A DNA stretch of 64,000 nt from CAWGET01 sp963821715. GTDB lineage: Bacteria > Bacteroidota > Ignavibacteria > Ignavibacteriales > Melioribacteraceae. Positions within the stretch are counted from its first letter, which is position 1, and every line of letters begins with the position of its first letter. Location: positions 124,001-188,000 of the forward strand of contig CAWGET010000010.1 in assembly GCA_963821715.1 (NCBI GenBank). The letters are read 5' to 3'. Position numbers and translations under genes: made by a program. A model generated the notes under the pieces. It saw only the letters and a program-made list of their open reading frames with translations. It searched no databases and had not been told where the DNA came from. Below, piece by piece: positions 53,613 through 62,744 of the stretch.

Positions 53613-54467
53613 CTAAAATATCGTATACGTTAGTCCTAACTGCAGAGTTTGTTTCATTTGGGTAGTTGGGGATTGAGATTTTTCGTACAATAGTAAATAA
53701 GTAAAATTCACATTTATGAAAGAATTAACTTTTGCAACTATTGAATTATCCCAGCGCACATCCCATACGTCAATATCCTCAAACCGTGTAAAGAGACGGA
53801 GTTTTGATTTATACCTCATATTTTCCGCAACATCAATTTCTCCGGTAGTTACCGATTCCATTCCTGTTTCAAATTTAAAAGATTCAATTTCCTCGGTATC
53901 CGGATCATCGGAATAGGTTCTGAACTCATCGGTTATTGTCTCCTGGAAAGCGAGACCAACCCTGGTTTTAATTGTTGTCAATTTATCGTAAGTGAAGCCG
54001 ATACTTTGAGTGATATATCCCGGATCAAAAAAGTCGGCTATTTTTTTAGCTTCTCCGTCTTTATAATCAAATCCTTGGGTTATTTGAGTGCGTACTGTGT
54101 TACTGACATATGGATCTATTTCCCACCCGATGTTATAAGAGAGGACATTCTCCAGGTATAATTCATTTTCGTTCGTCCTAAAATTTCCTCCGCCCAATTT
54201 TGTTCTTCCATAAGCAGCTTTAAACTGATTTCTTAAAGTCCATAATTCACCGCGTCTGTCAAGGCCGAAATCAGTTAAAGCAGTCCAAGCGATGGAATTC
54301 TCTCCACCCTTCGTCCAGTTGCTGAAGGCAACTTGACTTAAATTAGCGCTAGTAACCAGAGAGGGAATCCAAACATAGTAAAGCGTATCGGTTTCAGTTT
54401 CTTCGGCAAATATATTAGCATAAAAAAAAAGAATGGTTATTAAAAATAGAACTTTTTTCATTATCAC
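53613..54467 (-). CDS. DUF3078 outer-membrane-type protein
   Basis: The 284-residue protein has a signal peptide (about 1-20) and beta-strand-rich sequence with the DUF3078 signature ANLSQVAFSNWTKGGENSIA, LRNQFKAAYGRTKLGGGNFR and TNENELYLENVLSYNIGW. It ends with an aromatic residue (LGLTYTIF), as outer-membrane barrels do. DUF3078 proteins in Bacteroidota are predicted outer-membrane proteins without an assigned function. Confidence 0.85.
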   Translation of the reverse strand: MIMKKVLFLITILFFYANIFAEETETDTLYYVWIPSLVTSANLSQVAFSNWTKGGENSIAWTALTDFGLDRRGELWTLRNQFKAAYGRTKLGGGNFRTNENELYLENVLSYNIGWEIDPYVSNTVRTQITQGFDYKDGEAKKIADFFDPGYITQSIGFTYDKLTTIKTRVGLAFQETITDEFRTYSDDPDTEEIESFKFETGMESVTTGEIDVAENMRYKSKLRLFTRFEDIDVWDVRWDNSIVAKVNSFINVNFTYLLLYEKSQSPTTQMKQTLQLGLTYTIF

Positions 54468-54882
54468 TCCTAGTATAAATGTTTTCCTAAATTAAATCAT
54501 TGTTATGCAATCATGAAAACTCAGAATTGCTAAGTTCCAAATCAATTTTAAAAAGCAAATATAACTACAAATGAGATAAATGTTAAATAGTGTTGACTAA
54601 AAAATAAGAAGTATCTTATGGTTACCATTAATTTCCCTTTTGGGAATCGACACGCAAGGATTGTTTCTTACAAAACTTTAAAATTGAAAATGATACCTCG
54701 GTTTTGACTGTAGATATTTGTTTTCGCTCCTCAAACAACTATTCCAGCATTTTTGAATCGATTTGCACAGATATGTAAGGTTGTTCCAAACCATTATTTC
54801 TATAAAATTTTTGCAACAGTTTAATCAGTTTTTTTGTAAAATAAAGTTTGAACATTTTTAGCGGAAAAAGGAAATAGAGTGA
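54468..54882. other. Divergent intergenic region, no gene seen
   Basis: These 415 bp between the DUF3078 gene and uvrB hold both promoters and leader regions. I see only short AT-rich stretches, a 6-bp hairpin (ATAAGA and TCTTAT near 54605-54620) and no convincing SOS box, tRNA or small reading frame. Confidence 0.6.
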
Positions 54883-56895
54883 ATGGGAAATTTTCAGTTA
54901 GTATCAAATTATAAACCGTCCGGCGATCAGCCGGAAGCAATAAAACAGTTGACCGAAGGATTGGATAAAGGAGACAAACATCAAGTTCTGCTCGGAGTTA
55001 CGGGAAGTGGTAAGACTTTTTCGATGTCGAACGTTATAGCAAATTCAAATAAACCGACTTTGATTATCTCTCACAATAAAACATTGGCGGCGCAGCTTTA
55101 TTCGGAATTCAAATCTTTCTTCCCAAATAACGCTGTTGAATTTTTTATAAGTTACTACGATTATTATCAGCCGGAAGCTTATGTTGTAAGGAGCGATCTT
55201 TATATCGAAAAAGATTTCTCGGTGAATGAAGAGATAGATCGTCTCCGGCTTAAAGCTACAACTGCTTTAATTGAAGGACGGCGCGATGTTATAATCGTTG
55301 CGAGCGTAAGCTGCATATACGGAATTGGAGCGCCGGACGAATACGCTAGGCAGATTATGTTCTTGAAAAAAGGACAGGAAATTGAACGGAAAGAACTGCT
55401 TAGAAATTTGGTGGATATTTATTACACGCGGAACGACATTGAATTTACGCGCGGAACTTTCAGAGCGCGCGGCGACGTTGTGGAAATTATTCCGGCTTAT
55501 CAGAATGACGAAGCGGTCCGCATAGAATTTTGGGGAGATGAGATTGAAAAGATTTCCGTCATCGATTCCTTAACCGGCGCAACTTTGAATGAAGTAGATT
55601 CTCATCCGATCTATCCAGCGAAATATTTTGTTACGAATAAAGACCAAGTGAAGAAAGCGATTGTTACTATTGAAGACGAGTTAAAAGAACGGCTAGATTA
55701 TTTTTATTCCCAGGAAAAATATTTGGAAGCTCAGCGGCTTGAGCAGCGGACGAGATTCGATATCGAGATGATTAAAGAAATCGGATATTGTTCCGGCATC
55801 GAAAATTACTCGCGGCATATGGACGGACGACCGCCGGGCTCGCGTCCTTATTGTTTGTTCGATTATTTCCCGGATGATTATCTTTTAATTATTGATGAAT
55901 CGCACGTAACCGTTCCGCAAATTCGCGGAATGTTTAACGGCGACAGGGCGCGGAAAGAAGTTTTGGTTGAACACGGATTTCGGCTACCCTCCGCGATGGA
56001 TAATCGTCCTTTGATGTTTGACGAATTTGAAAAAATGGTAAACCAGGCTATTTACGTAAGTGCAACTCCGGGAAATTACGAATTGGAAAAAACCGGCGGC
56101 GCTTTTGTTGAACAGATTATCCGACCGACTGGCTTGCTCGATCCCGAGATTCTTGTGCGCCCGGTTAAAACTCAAATCGACGATCTTCTCGGTGAAATTA
56201 GAAAACGGGTAACAAAAAAAGAACGCGTTCTCGTTACAACTTTAACAAAGAAAATGGCTGAAGACTTAACAGATTACCTCGATAAACTGAACATCAAAGT
56301 GAATTATATTCACAGCGATATCGATTCTCTCGAGCGTGTGGAGATTATCCGGAATTTGCGCATCGGCGATTTTGATGTTTTGGTCGGAGTAAATTTATTG
56401 CGCGAAGGACTCGATCTTCCCGAAGTTTCACTCGTTGCAATTATCGACGCCGATAAGGAAGGATTCTTGAGAAGCGAAAGATCTTTGATGCAAACCGCGG
56501 GAAGAACCGCGCGAAATGTAGAAGGAAAAGTAATTATGTATGCCGATAAGATCACTGATTCAATGTCGAAAACAATTAACGAAACAAACCGCAGACGCGA
56601 AATTCAGCTTGAATATAATACCAAACACGGAATTACGCCGAAAACAATTTATAAAAGCCGAGAAGAAATTATGTCCTCAACTTCCATCGCCGATGTTCGA
56701 AAAAAAGATACGGACAAAGAAGCGTCTTTCACAAAAGTTGCCGAACCGGTTATTAAATATATGAGCAATGATCAGAAACAGGATTTGGTGCAGCAGCTTG
56801 AAGAAGAAATGCTCGCCGCGGCGAAAGATTTGGAATTCGAGAAAGCGGCAAATCTTCGCGATGAAATTGAAAAATTAAAGAAGATGATTAAATAA
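54883..56895 (+). CDS. uvrB: Excinuclease ABC subunit UvrB
   Basis: UvrB is the damage-verification helicase of nucleotide excision repair. The 670-residue protein has Walker A LLGVTGSGKTF, the beta-hairpin region YYDYYQPEAYVVRSDLYIEK, DEAH-type motif IIDESHVTVPQ, YVSATPGNYELE, helicase motif VI QTAGRTARNV and the C-terminal UVR domain (EEEMLAAAKDLEFEKAANLR). Length is typical. No LexA-type operator was recognised upstream. Confidence 0.97.
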   Translation: MGNFQLVSNYKPSGDQPEAIKQLTEGLDKGDKHQVLLGVTGSGKTFSMSNVIANSNKPTLIISHNKTLAAQLYSEFKSFFPNNAVEFFISYYDYYQPEAYVVRSDLYIEKDFSVNEEIDRLRLKATTALIEGRRDVIIVASVSCIYGIGAPDEYARQIMFLKKGQEIERKELLRNLVDIYYTRNDIEFTRGTFRARGDVVEIIPAYQNDEAVRIEFWGDEIEKISVIDSLTGATLNEVDSHPIYPAKYFVTNKDQVKKAIVTIEDELKERLDYFYSQEKYLEAQRLEQRTRFDIEMIKEIGYCSGIENYSRHMDGRPPGSRPYCLFDYFPDDYLLIIDESHVTVPQIRGMFNGDRARKEVLVEHGFRLPSAMDNRPLMFDEFEKMVNQAIYVSATPGNYELEKTGGAFVEQIIRPTGLLDPEILVRPVKTQIDDLLGEIRKRVTKKERVLVTTLTKKMAEDLTDYLDKLNIKVNYIHSDIDSLERVEIIRNLRIGDFDVLVGVNLLREGLDLPEVSLVAIIDADKEGFLRSERSLMQTAGRTARNVEGKVIMYADKITDSMSKTINETNRRREIQLEYNTKHGITPKTIYKSREEIMSSTSIADVRKKDTDKEASFTKVAEPVIKYMSNDQKQDLVQQLEEEMLAAAKDLEFEKAANLRDEIEKLKKMIK

Positions 56896-56907
56896 GTCAA
56901 ACGTTAG

Positions 56908-56935
56908 ACGGGAAAAGAACATCGAATATTCCCGT
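56908..56935 (+). terminator. Hairpin after uvrB
   Basis: ACGGGAA (56908-56914) pairs with TTCCCGT (56929-56935) around a 14-base loop, starting 12 bp after the uvrB stop codon. The downstream TTTCTC is a weak T tract. Confidence 0.6.
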
Positions 56936-57035
56936 TTCTCCGACTTGTCGCGGCGTAGTTTCTGTTTTATAGAAACCAAGCCGGATTCTCTCTTTCACCG
57001 TTTCTGTTTTTTTAGTGCTCTTCGCACCTTCCTCA

Positions 57036-57073
57036 TGAACTTCGTGGTTTAGCTTTTTCAGACACGAAGTTCA
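57036..57073. repeat. Perfect intergenic hairpin between convergent genes
   Basis: TGAACTTCGTG (57036-57046) and CACGAAGTTCA (57063-57073) are perfectly complementary across a 16-base loop. It lies between uvrB and the DUF4097 gene, which converge, and could end transcription of the latter. The wording also resembles short 'TTCGTG' intergenic repeats, so a dispersed repeat is an alternative. Confidence 0.5.
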
Positions 57074-57089
57074 CGAACAAGGCTTCTTC

Positions 57090-58250
57090 TCAACTTTTCT
57101 TTAAATGGACGTTTCCATTCACTGTTTTTATCAAAATTTTATTCTTCCCGTTTCCTGTTTTGCCGGTAGCAATTAACTTTTTACTATGTCCCCATTTGTT
57201 GGATTCCTCAGTATTTTTATCCAAATTAAAATCGCTCTCAATTTCAACTTTGTCATCTTCGTCGTAAATTATTTCTATCTCTATATCCATTGCTAAATCT
57301 GCGGGAACGGTCAAATAAACATCTCCCGACATAGAAGTTAACTTTACGTCGCGCTTTCCGTCAGAAGGATTTCCAACCATTTTCACCTCAATGTCGCCGC
57401 CCATGGTTTTAGCTTGAATCCATCCGTTTAATTCCGTCACTTCAATGTTACCGCCCATAGTTTCGGCTTTGAGAAATTTGTTCACTTTGTTCACAGTTAT
57501 CTCGCCGCCCATCGTAGAAACATCTGCTCCGTTTAACGCTTCGTTCAATTCAATCGGTCCGCCCATTGTCTTTATTTTAACTTCTTCGCCGGAATTTCCC
57601 GATGATTTCACATTTTTCTGAATAACCTTTCCGCCCATTGAAGTAGCGTTCACATCGCCTATTACATCTTCAACCAAAATTTCTCCGCCCATCGATTTTA
57701 CTCTGCCGTCCACTTCGGAATCAGTTAAAGAAATATTTCCTCCCATCGTAGTGAAATCCAAATCTCCCTTTAAATCCGAAAAGGAAAGACTTCCCCCCAT
57801 TGTCTTTCCTTCAAGGTTTCCTTCAACCGACTCGACCGATACATCTCCGCCCATCGTAAAAACATCAATATCTAATCGATTGGGAACCATTAATTTTAAA
57901 CTCCCCGACGACTTGTTATTGTTTTTTTGCCGGGTATATTCAGTCGTTATCCGCAATCCCTCCGCGGATTCATCGAATTTTATTTCCACATTGTCGGCGT
58001 CTCTTCCTTCAAATTTAGAAATGATTTTTACTTTCTCATTTCCCCAGCCCGTAATTTCAATATCCGCGCCTGTTTGAATATCGATCTCTAACATTTTTTC
58101 ATAAGGTAGATCGAATACTTTTTCTTGGTCGTTTTGCATAATTACGAATGACGTCTTACCGAAGATCTCGAGCAGATCTAATTTCGGTTCGAGATAAGAA
58201 CCCGATAAAATAATTGCAGCCGGAATTAATAATAATGTTAACTTTTTCAT
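57090..58250 (-). CDS. DUF4097 protein with about ten glycine-rich beta repeats
   Basis: From ATG 58250 the protein is about 386 residues, with a signal peptide (about 1-18) and a region of ten repeats of roughly 20 residues. Each repeat carries a (K/T/S)(T/S)MGG core: FTMGGDVSV, KTMGGSLSF, TTMGGNISL, KSMGGEILV, TSMGGKVIQ, KTMGGPIEL, STMGGEITV, ETMGGNIEV, KTMGGDIEV and TSMSGDVYL. DUF4097 (putative adhesin) domains fold as right-handed beta-helices. It should be exported and is the last gene of a sigma/anti-sigma operon; a GGGGGAAAG site precedes this start, so the upstream in-frame ATG at 58283 is less likely. Confidence 0.85.
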   Translation of the reverse strand: MKKLTLLLIPAAIILSGSYLEPKLDLLEIFGKTSFVIMQNDQEKVFDLPYEKMLEIDIQTGADIEITGWGNEKVKIISKFEGRDADNVEIKFDESAEGLRITTEYTRQKNNNKSSGSLKLMVPNRLDIDVFTMGGDVSVESVEGNLEGKTMGGSLSFSDLKGDLDFTTMGGNISLTDSEVDGRVKSMGGEILVEDVIGDVNATSMGGKVIQKNVKSSGNSGEEVKIKTMGGPIELNEALNGADVSTMGGEITVNKVNKFLKAETMGGNIEVTELNGWIQAKTMGGDIEVKMVGNPSDGKRDVKLTSMSGDVYLTVPADLAMDIEIEIIYDEDDKVEIESDFNLDKNTEESNKWGHSKKLIATGKTGNGKNKILIKTVNGNVHLKKS

Positions 58251-58269
58251 CTTTCCCCCATAGTTTATT

Positions 58270-59391
58270 TTATTGTTTTTCAATTTTTATATCCGCCATA
58301 ATTGTGTTTAATTTTATTTCAGATCCGCCGCTGTTCAAAACAATTTTTGCTTCGCGATGAGTTTTGCTATCGCCAGGTTCGGATTCGAATTTAAAATCGG
58401 AAATTATCTCATTTGAATTACGCCCGCCTTGTCCGATTATCTTTGCGTAAATAACCACTTTAAGATTGTCCGGAATTTTCAGCGCAATATCGCCATGAGC
58501 AGCTTCGACGTCAATATTCCCATTTGCGGAAAGCAGATTAAGTTCAACGCTTCCGCTCCTCGTTTTGAATTCGCCGGAACCTTTTATGTTCTCCAAAAAT
58601 AGATCTCCGCCCGATGTCGTAACTCTGAACTTACCCGAACCTTTTTTAATAGTTATATCGCCGCCTGAAGTTTCTGCAAAAGTATCTTCGTTTGCCTCTT
58701 TAATTTCGATATCGCCGCCAAAAGTTCTCAGCATATTATTTCCATTGATTTCTCCGGTCTCAATATCGCCGCCGTAAGTATTCGCACCAAGTTTGCTTTT
58801 AGCGCTTTTGATATAAATATTTCCACCCATTGTTGTTATATTGGAAAACTCGCCATATAAATTTCCCGTCTCAACATCGCCTCCCTGCGTTTTTAAGCTG
58901 AGATTACCTTTAATATCTGTTACGGAAATATCTCCTCCGGCCGAGGATAATTGAACTTCGCCGGAAATGGATGCCGCAGAAATATCTCCTCCCGCGGTTG
59001 AAGCGAACACATCTCCTTCAATTTCTCCAGTAGTCACAAAATCGCCAGCGCTGGTCCTTGCGGAAACGCTAAATTTTTTCGGCATCTTTATTAAAAATTC
59101 CGCGCCCTTGGCCCAGCCCCATTTGGAATTATACCTTAGAGAAATTTTATTTCGATCTTGAGTGATTGTAAGATTTTCGGATTCATTAATATCGATCCCG
59201 GAAGTCCAAACCTGGACCTCCTTCTTGTCCCACGTTTCAATTTTAATATCTCCGGGATTAATATTCATTTCCAATTCGCCCCAGTTATCCACGGAAAAAG
59301 TTGTCTTCTGCGCATCTTTTGGCTGTGCAAAAATTAGGCTTCCAGTGGTTATAAAAATTATTGAGATTATTATTAATTTTAAACGTTCCAT
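58270..59391 (-). CDS. DUF4097 protein with about ten glycine-rich beta repeats (paralogue)
   Basis: The 373-residue protein has a signal peptide ending IFAQ and a repeat region similar to its neighbour but with a more variable core: TSAGDFVT, STAGGDISA, SSAGGDISV, KTQGGDVET, TTMGGNIYI, NTYGGDIET, RTFGGDIEI, ETSGGDITI, TTSGGDLFL and KTRSGSVEL. The period is about 18-20 residues, consistent with a beta-helix coil each. The N-terminal beta domain (TTFSVDNWGELEMNINPGDI) precedes the coils. The gene begins right after the anti-sigma stop codon, so the genes are coupled. Likely a periplasmic or surface product of this regulon. Confidence 0.85.
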   Translation of the reverse strand: MERLKLIIISIIFITTGSLIFAQPKDAQKTTFSVDNWGELEMNINPGDIKIETWDKKEVQVWTSGIDINESENLTITQDRNKISLRYNSKWGWAKGAEFLIKMPKKFSVSARTSAGDFVTTGEIEGDVFASTAGGDISAASISGEVQLSSAGGDISVTDIKGNLSLKTQGGDVETGNLYGEFSNITTMGGNIYIKSAKSKLGANTYGGDIETGEINGNNMLRTFGGDIEIKEANEDTFAETSGGDITIKKGSGKFRVTTSGGDLFLENIKGSGEFKTRSGSVELNLLSANGNIDVEAAHGDIALKIPDNLKVVIYAKIIGQGGRNSNEIISDFKFESEPGDSKTHREAKIVLNSGGSEIKLNTIMADIKIEKQ

Positions 59392-60358
59392 TTATTTTTC
59401 CTCCTTTAGCAGCGAGGCTGCGCGTAACTGAACAAATCTGTTTTCGTCATTTGCAGCTTTATTGTTTAACGTGTTTCTTATTTCATCGTCGAAGGTAACG
59501 CCTTCCATTCTCAAATTTACAAGCGCATTTATCGCCTGAACCCGCAATCCGGAATTTGGATCGTCCGACAAAACATTTAAAAACGCGCCTTTAATTTCTT
59601 CGTCTATCGGGTATTGCATTAAAATATTCAAAGCGGTTTTTCCTTACTCCAGGATTTTCATCGTTTAACAGCGCCGAGACCAAAGCGCTTTTTATTTTCG
59701 GATCGTTTCCCGGTTTTTCGTTCATTCCCGAACCGAGCCTGTTTATTGTTCTCAGTCTAACCCCGGGATTTTCAGATGTGGTTAGCGCTGTGATCATCAA
59801 ACTTTTAATAAACTCTTCATCCATTTTTCCTTTAATTGTAATTGGGCGAACGGCGTCAAAAGTTACCTCAAGTTCCTCGTTGGAGAAAGCGGAGTTTTCA
59901 TCGAATCTGATATTAGAAAAACGATAATTATTCCTCATCAGCTCATCAACATTTGTAACATTGAGAGGAATAATTTGATTGCGCTGGTGTGCACCTGAAA
60001 AGATTAGATATCCGAGCAGAAATCCAACCGCCAAAGCCGCGGCGCTGCCGAGAGCGAAACGATAAACAGGAGACAAATTGCCCTTAAGCCAGTCTGCCGC
60101 TCTTCCTAAAAATGTAGTTTTATTTTTTTCGATGACGATCGCGTCCCACAAATTTTTACGAGCATCTTCCAATACATTTTCATCCGGCGATTTAGGCTTG
60201 CTCTGCTTCAGCGCAAAATCTAACTGCCGAAGTTCTTCTAACTCCGAGCTGCATTCGCCGCATTCCAGGAAATGATTTTCCAACGCAAGTTTTTCTTCGT
60301 TAGTCAATTCACCCAAAAGATAAAGACGTAAATATTCTTTGTATTTATTATGATTCAT
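59392..60358 (-). pseudogene. Anti-sigma factor (zf-HC2) with HEAT-like repeats, frameshifted
   Basis: From ATG 60358 the first frame has a zf-HC2 anti-sigma zinc motif (H29, C33, C36 in NHFLECGEC), a membrane helix (about 98-118, FALGSAAALAVGFLLGYLIF) and a periplasmic part with HEAT-like repeats (ALTTSENPGVRLRTINRL, ALLNDENPGVRK). It stops at 59591 as RRRN. The neighbouring frame continues the repeats: TALNILMQYPIDEEIKGAFL, NVLSDDPNSGLRVQAINAL and AANDENRFVQLRAASLLKEE, ending at 59392. Removing one A of five (plus-strand T's 59637-59641) joins them into about 321 residues. A TTG at 60379 overlapping the sigma stop is an alternative start. Confidence 0.85.
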
Positions 60359-60375
60359 TTTCGAACCTGTTTTCT

Positions 60376-60957
60376 TCAAACATAATTTTTTAGCCGTTCT
60401 CTTAATTTATCCGAAGCCGTAAATAAATATCTTTTTATCGTTCCTTCTGCGCAATTCATCATCGCAGCGATTTCTTTTATCTTATAATTCTGAAAATATT
60501 TTAATGTGAAAGCCATCTTCTGCTGTGAAGGCAAAGTCTCTACTGCTCCGTGTATCTTTTCCGAAATCTCAACAGATAATATTTTCTCGTCCGCTGAATC
60601 TCGTCCTTCGATCATATCCGCAATTTGAATCGATGATCCGTCGCTGCCGCTTATCTCTTTATCGATTGATTCCATTTTACGCTTCTTTTTTTTATCGTTG
60701 TAACTGATACAGACATTGGTTGTAATTCTAAAGAGCCAGGTGGAAAACTCGCTTCTGAATTGAAAATTTTCTAACCCGTTGTAGACGCGCAAAAAAACTT
60801 CCTGGTAAATATCTTTGGCGTCTTCTTCGCTATTGCGATAAGCCGCTGCGATATTAAGAACATGACGGTCGTAACGGCAAACCAATTCCCTGAAGGCGGC
60901 TTGGCTTCCTTCCTGCGCTTGTTTAATTAATGAGATATCGTCTTGTATCATTTTCAT
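60376..60957 (-). CDS. ECF-type RNA polymerase sigma factor
   Basis: From ATG 60957 this is about 193 residues. Region 2 is visible as AAFRELVCRYDRHVLNIAAA, DAKDIYQEVFLRVYNGLENF and FSTWLFRITTNVCISYNDKK. Region 4 is LPSQQKMAFTLKYFQNYKIK followed by IAAMMNCAEGTIKRYLFTA. It is a type of extracytoplasmic-function sigma factor. The downstream anti-sigma gene starts at or just after its stop codon, the usual arrangement. The target regulon is unknown, but the two DUF4097 genes follow in the same operon. An upstream in-frame ATG at 60990 is less likely. Confidence 0.92.
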   Translation of the reverse strand: MKMIQDDISLIKQAQEGSQAAFRELVCRYDRHVLNIAAAYRNSEEDAKDIYQEVFLRVYNGLENFQFRSEFSTWLFRITTNVCISYNDKKKKRKMESIDKEISGSDGSSIQIADMIEGRDSADEKILSVEISEKIHGAVETLPSQQKMAFTLKYFQNYKIKEIAAMMNCAEGTIKRYLFTASDKLRERLKNYV

Positions 60958-61216
60958 CGTTCTCTGATGATTTAGACTTAGTAAAAACAAAAAGGTTGTA
61001 TAAGCAACATAAATTTTTTGTTGAGGAAAAGAAAAATATATTAAGTTTTATTCAAAAGATTGTTTCCGGCTCAAATAGTGCTTGTCAGCTCGAATAAATT
61101 GCAAAGAAGTATTTTGGAATTTCATTTATAAAATATTTTTCTTTAAAAAAATTAGTTCCGGATTGCAATTTATACTTAAAGGCGATATAATAAATTATAA
61201 ACATAACGAGGGCAAG

Positions 61217-62251
61217 ATGAAATTTGGATCACTATTTTTTTTAGGATTATTCCTGTTGCTTTCCTGCAGCGCTGAAGAAGATGGACTTGACACAGCGCGG
61301 AAATCTGAATTCGCAATTGTCGTTCACGGCGGCGCCGGTTCGATGCAGCAGGAAAATTTGGACAACGAGACTGAATATAAATACAAAATGAAAATGAACG
61401 ATGCGCTGCATGCCGGCTACGATATTTTAAATGAGGGCGGTTCGAGTCTCGACGCGGTTGAAGCGGCGGTTAAAGTTTTGGAAGATTCGCCTTTATTCAA
61501 CGCAGGAAAAGGAGCTGTGTTTAATAACGACGGAATTAATGAACTCGACGCTTCAATAATGGACGGAGCAAATTTAAACGCGGGAGCCGTGGCGAGAGTT
61601 ACTTCAATTAAAAATCCGGTTTCCGCTGCCAGACTGGTGATGGAAAAATCGCCGCACGTTCTGCTTGTAGGTGACGGCGCGGAAAAGTTTGCGAAAGAAA
61701 ATAGTTTGGAACCCGTAGATAAAAAATATTTTTACACCGAGAAAAGATTCCGCGATTACGAAAGGATAAAAAACAAAAAAAAATCCGAGAAAAAAAAGGC
61801 AGAATTGGTAAAAGCCGAACCTGAAAAATTCGGAACAGTTGGTGCAGTGGCGTTGGATAAAAACGGTAATCTCGCAGCCGCCACTTCAACCGGCGGAATG
61901 ACTAATAAAATGTACGGAAGAGTCGGCGATTCTCCAATAATAGGAGCGGGAACTTACGCAAATAATAAAACGTGCGCGGTTTCCGCAACCGGTCACGGAG
62001 AATATTTTATCCGAAACGTAATCGCTTACGATTTATCGGCGCTGATGGAATACAGTAATTTATCTTTGGAAGAAGCGGCGGATAGTTTAATAAACAGAAA
62101 ATTAAAATCTCAAAAAGCTAACGGCGGTTTGATTGCGCTGGATACTCTTGGAAATGTCGCGATGCCGTTTAATACGGGCGGAATGTTCCGCGCTTATATG
62201 TTAGACGACGGACTTGCGCGCGTTAAAATTTTTGCGGATGAAGAAGAATAA
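61217..62251 (+). CDS. Isoaspartyl peptidase / L-asparaginase (Ntn-hydrolase) lipoprotein
   Basis: Type III (plant-type) asparaginases hydrolyse isoaspartyl peptides and asparagine. The protein (about 344 residues from ATG 61217) has a lipoprotein signal (LLLSC), the family's VVHGGAGSMQ, NEGGSSLDAVEAAVKVLEDS and NAGKGAVF motifs. The catalytic N-terminal-nucleophile Thr of the mature beta chain lies in KFGTVGAVALDKNGNLAAA, followed by STGGMTNKMYGRVGD. A Lys-rich linker precedes the cleavage point. It is an envelope or periplasmic enzyme. The frame is open upstream, but ATG 61217 has a strong site (CGAGGGCAAG) and begins the signal peptide. Confidence 0.93.
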   Translation: MKFGSLFFLGLFLLLSCSAEEDGLDTARKSEFAIVVHGGAGSMQQENLDNETEYKYKMKMNDALHAGYDILNEGGSSLDAVEAAVKVLEDSPLFNAGKGAVFNNDGINELDASIMDGANLNAGAVARVTSIKNPVSAARLVMEKSPHVLLVGDGAEKFAKENSLEPVDKKYFYTEKRFRDYERIKNKKKSEKKKAELVKAEPEKFGTVGAVALDKNGNLAAATSTGGMTNKMYGRVGDSPIIGAGTYANNKTCAVSATGHGEYFIRNVIAYDLSALMEYSNLSLEEAADSLINRKLKSQKANGGLIALDTLGNVAMPFNTGGMFRAYMLDDGLARVKIFADEEE

Positions 62252-62661
62252 TGCAATCCGTTGATGTAAATTATTTTGCCGTAATTCTTAGCGCAATCGC
62301 CGCGATGATTCTCGGCTCGCTCTGGTATTCTCCCGTCATGTTCGGCAAAACGTGGATGAACCTGATCAACAAAACAGAAGATGAATTAAAAACCGCTAAC
62401 ACGCCGAAGACTTACGTTGTGGCGTTCATCAGCGAATTGATAATGGCGTTTGTCTTATTTCATATTATGATTTACTCGAACGCGGAATCTTTTTTTGAAG
62501 GCGCGCTCGCCGGATTTTGGATGTGGATAGGGTTTGTGGCTACTACTTCCATCATCAACTTTATGTTTGAAGGAAGAAAATTGAAACAATATTTTATTGA
62601 TACTTTATATCATCTTGTTTCACTTCTATTGATGGGAATAATTCTTTCTTTTTGGATTTGA
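62251..62661 (+). CDS. DUF1761 membrane protein
   Basis: The 136-residue protein has four predicted transmembrane helices and the DUF1761 signature VNYFAVILSAIAAMILGSLW followed by YSPVMFGKTWM. Family function is unknown. It overlaps the asparaginase stop codon (TAATG), so the two genes are co-transcribed. Confidence 0.85.
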   Translation: MQSVDVNYFAVILSAIAAMILGSLWYSPVMFGKTWMNLINKTEDELKTANTPKTYVVAFISELIMAFVLFHIMIYSNAESFFEGALAGFWMWIGFVATTSIINFMFEGRKLKQYFIDTLYHLVSLLLMGIILSFWI

Positions 62662-62744
62662 ACTCGTATTCTTTGCGTACATAGCTCGCCGGATCATTTT
62701 ACAAATTAACATCACCTCAGAACGTCGGCTGATGCACTAAAGCG

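Noticed and set aside
59392..59631. Separate 79-residue HEAT-repeat gene
   Set aside because: The residues continue the repeats of the upstream anti-sigma factor without a gap once one base of a five-base homopolymer is removed.
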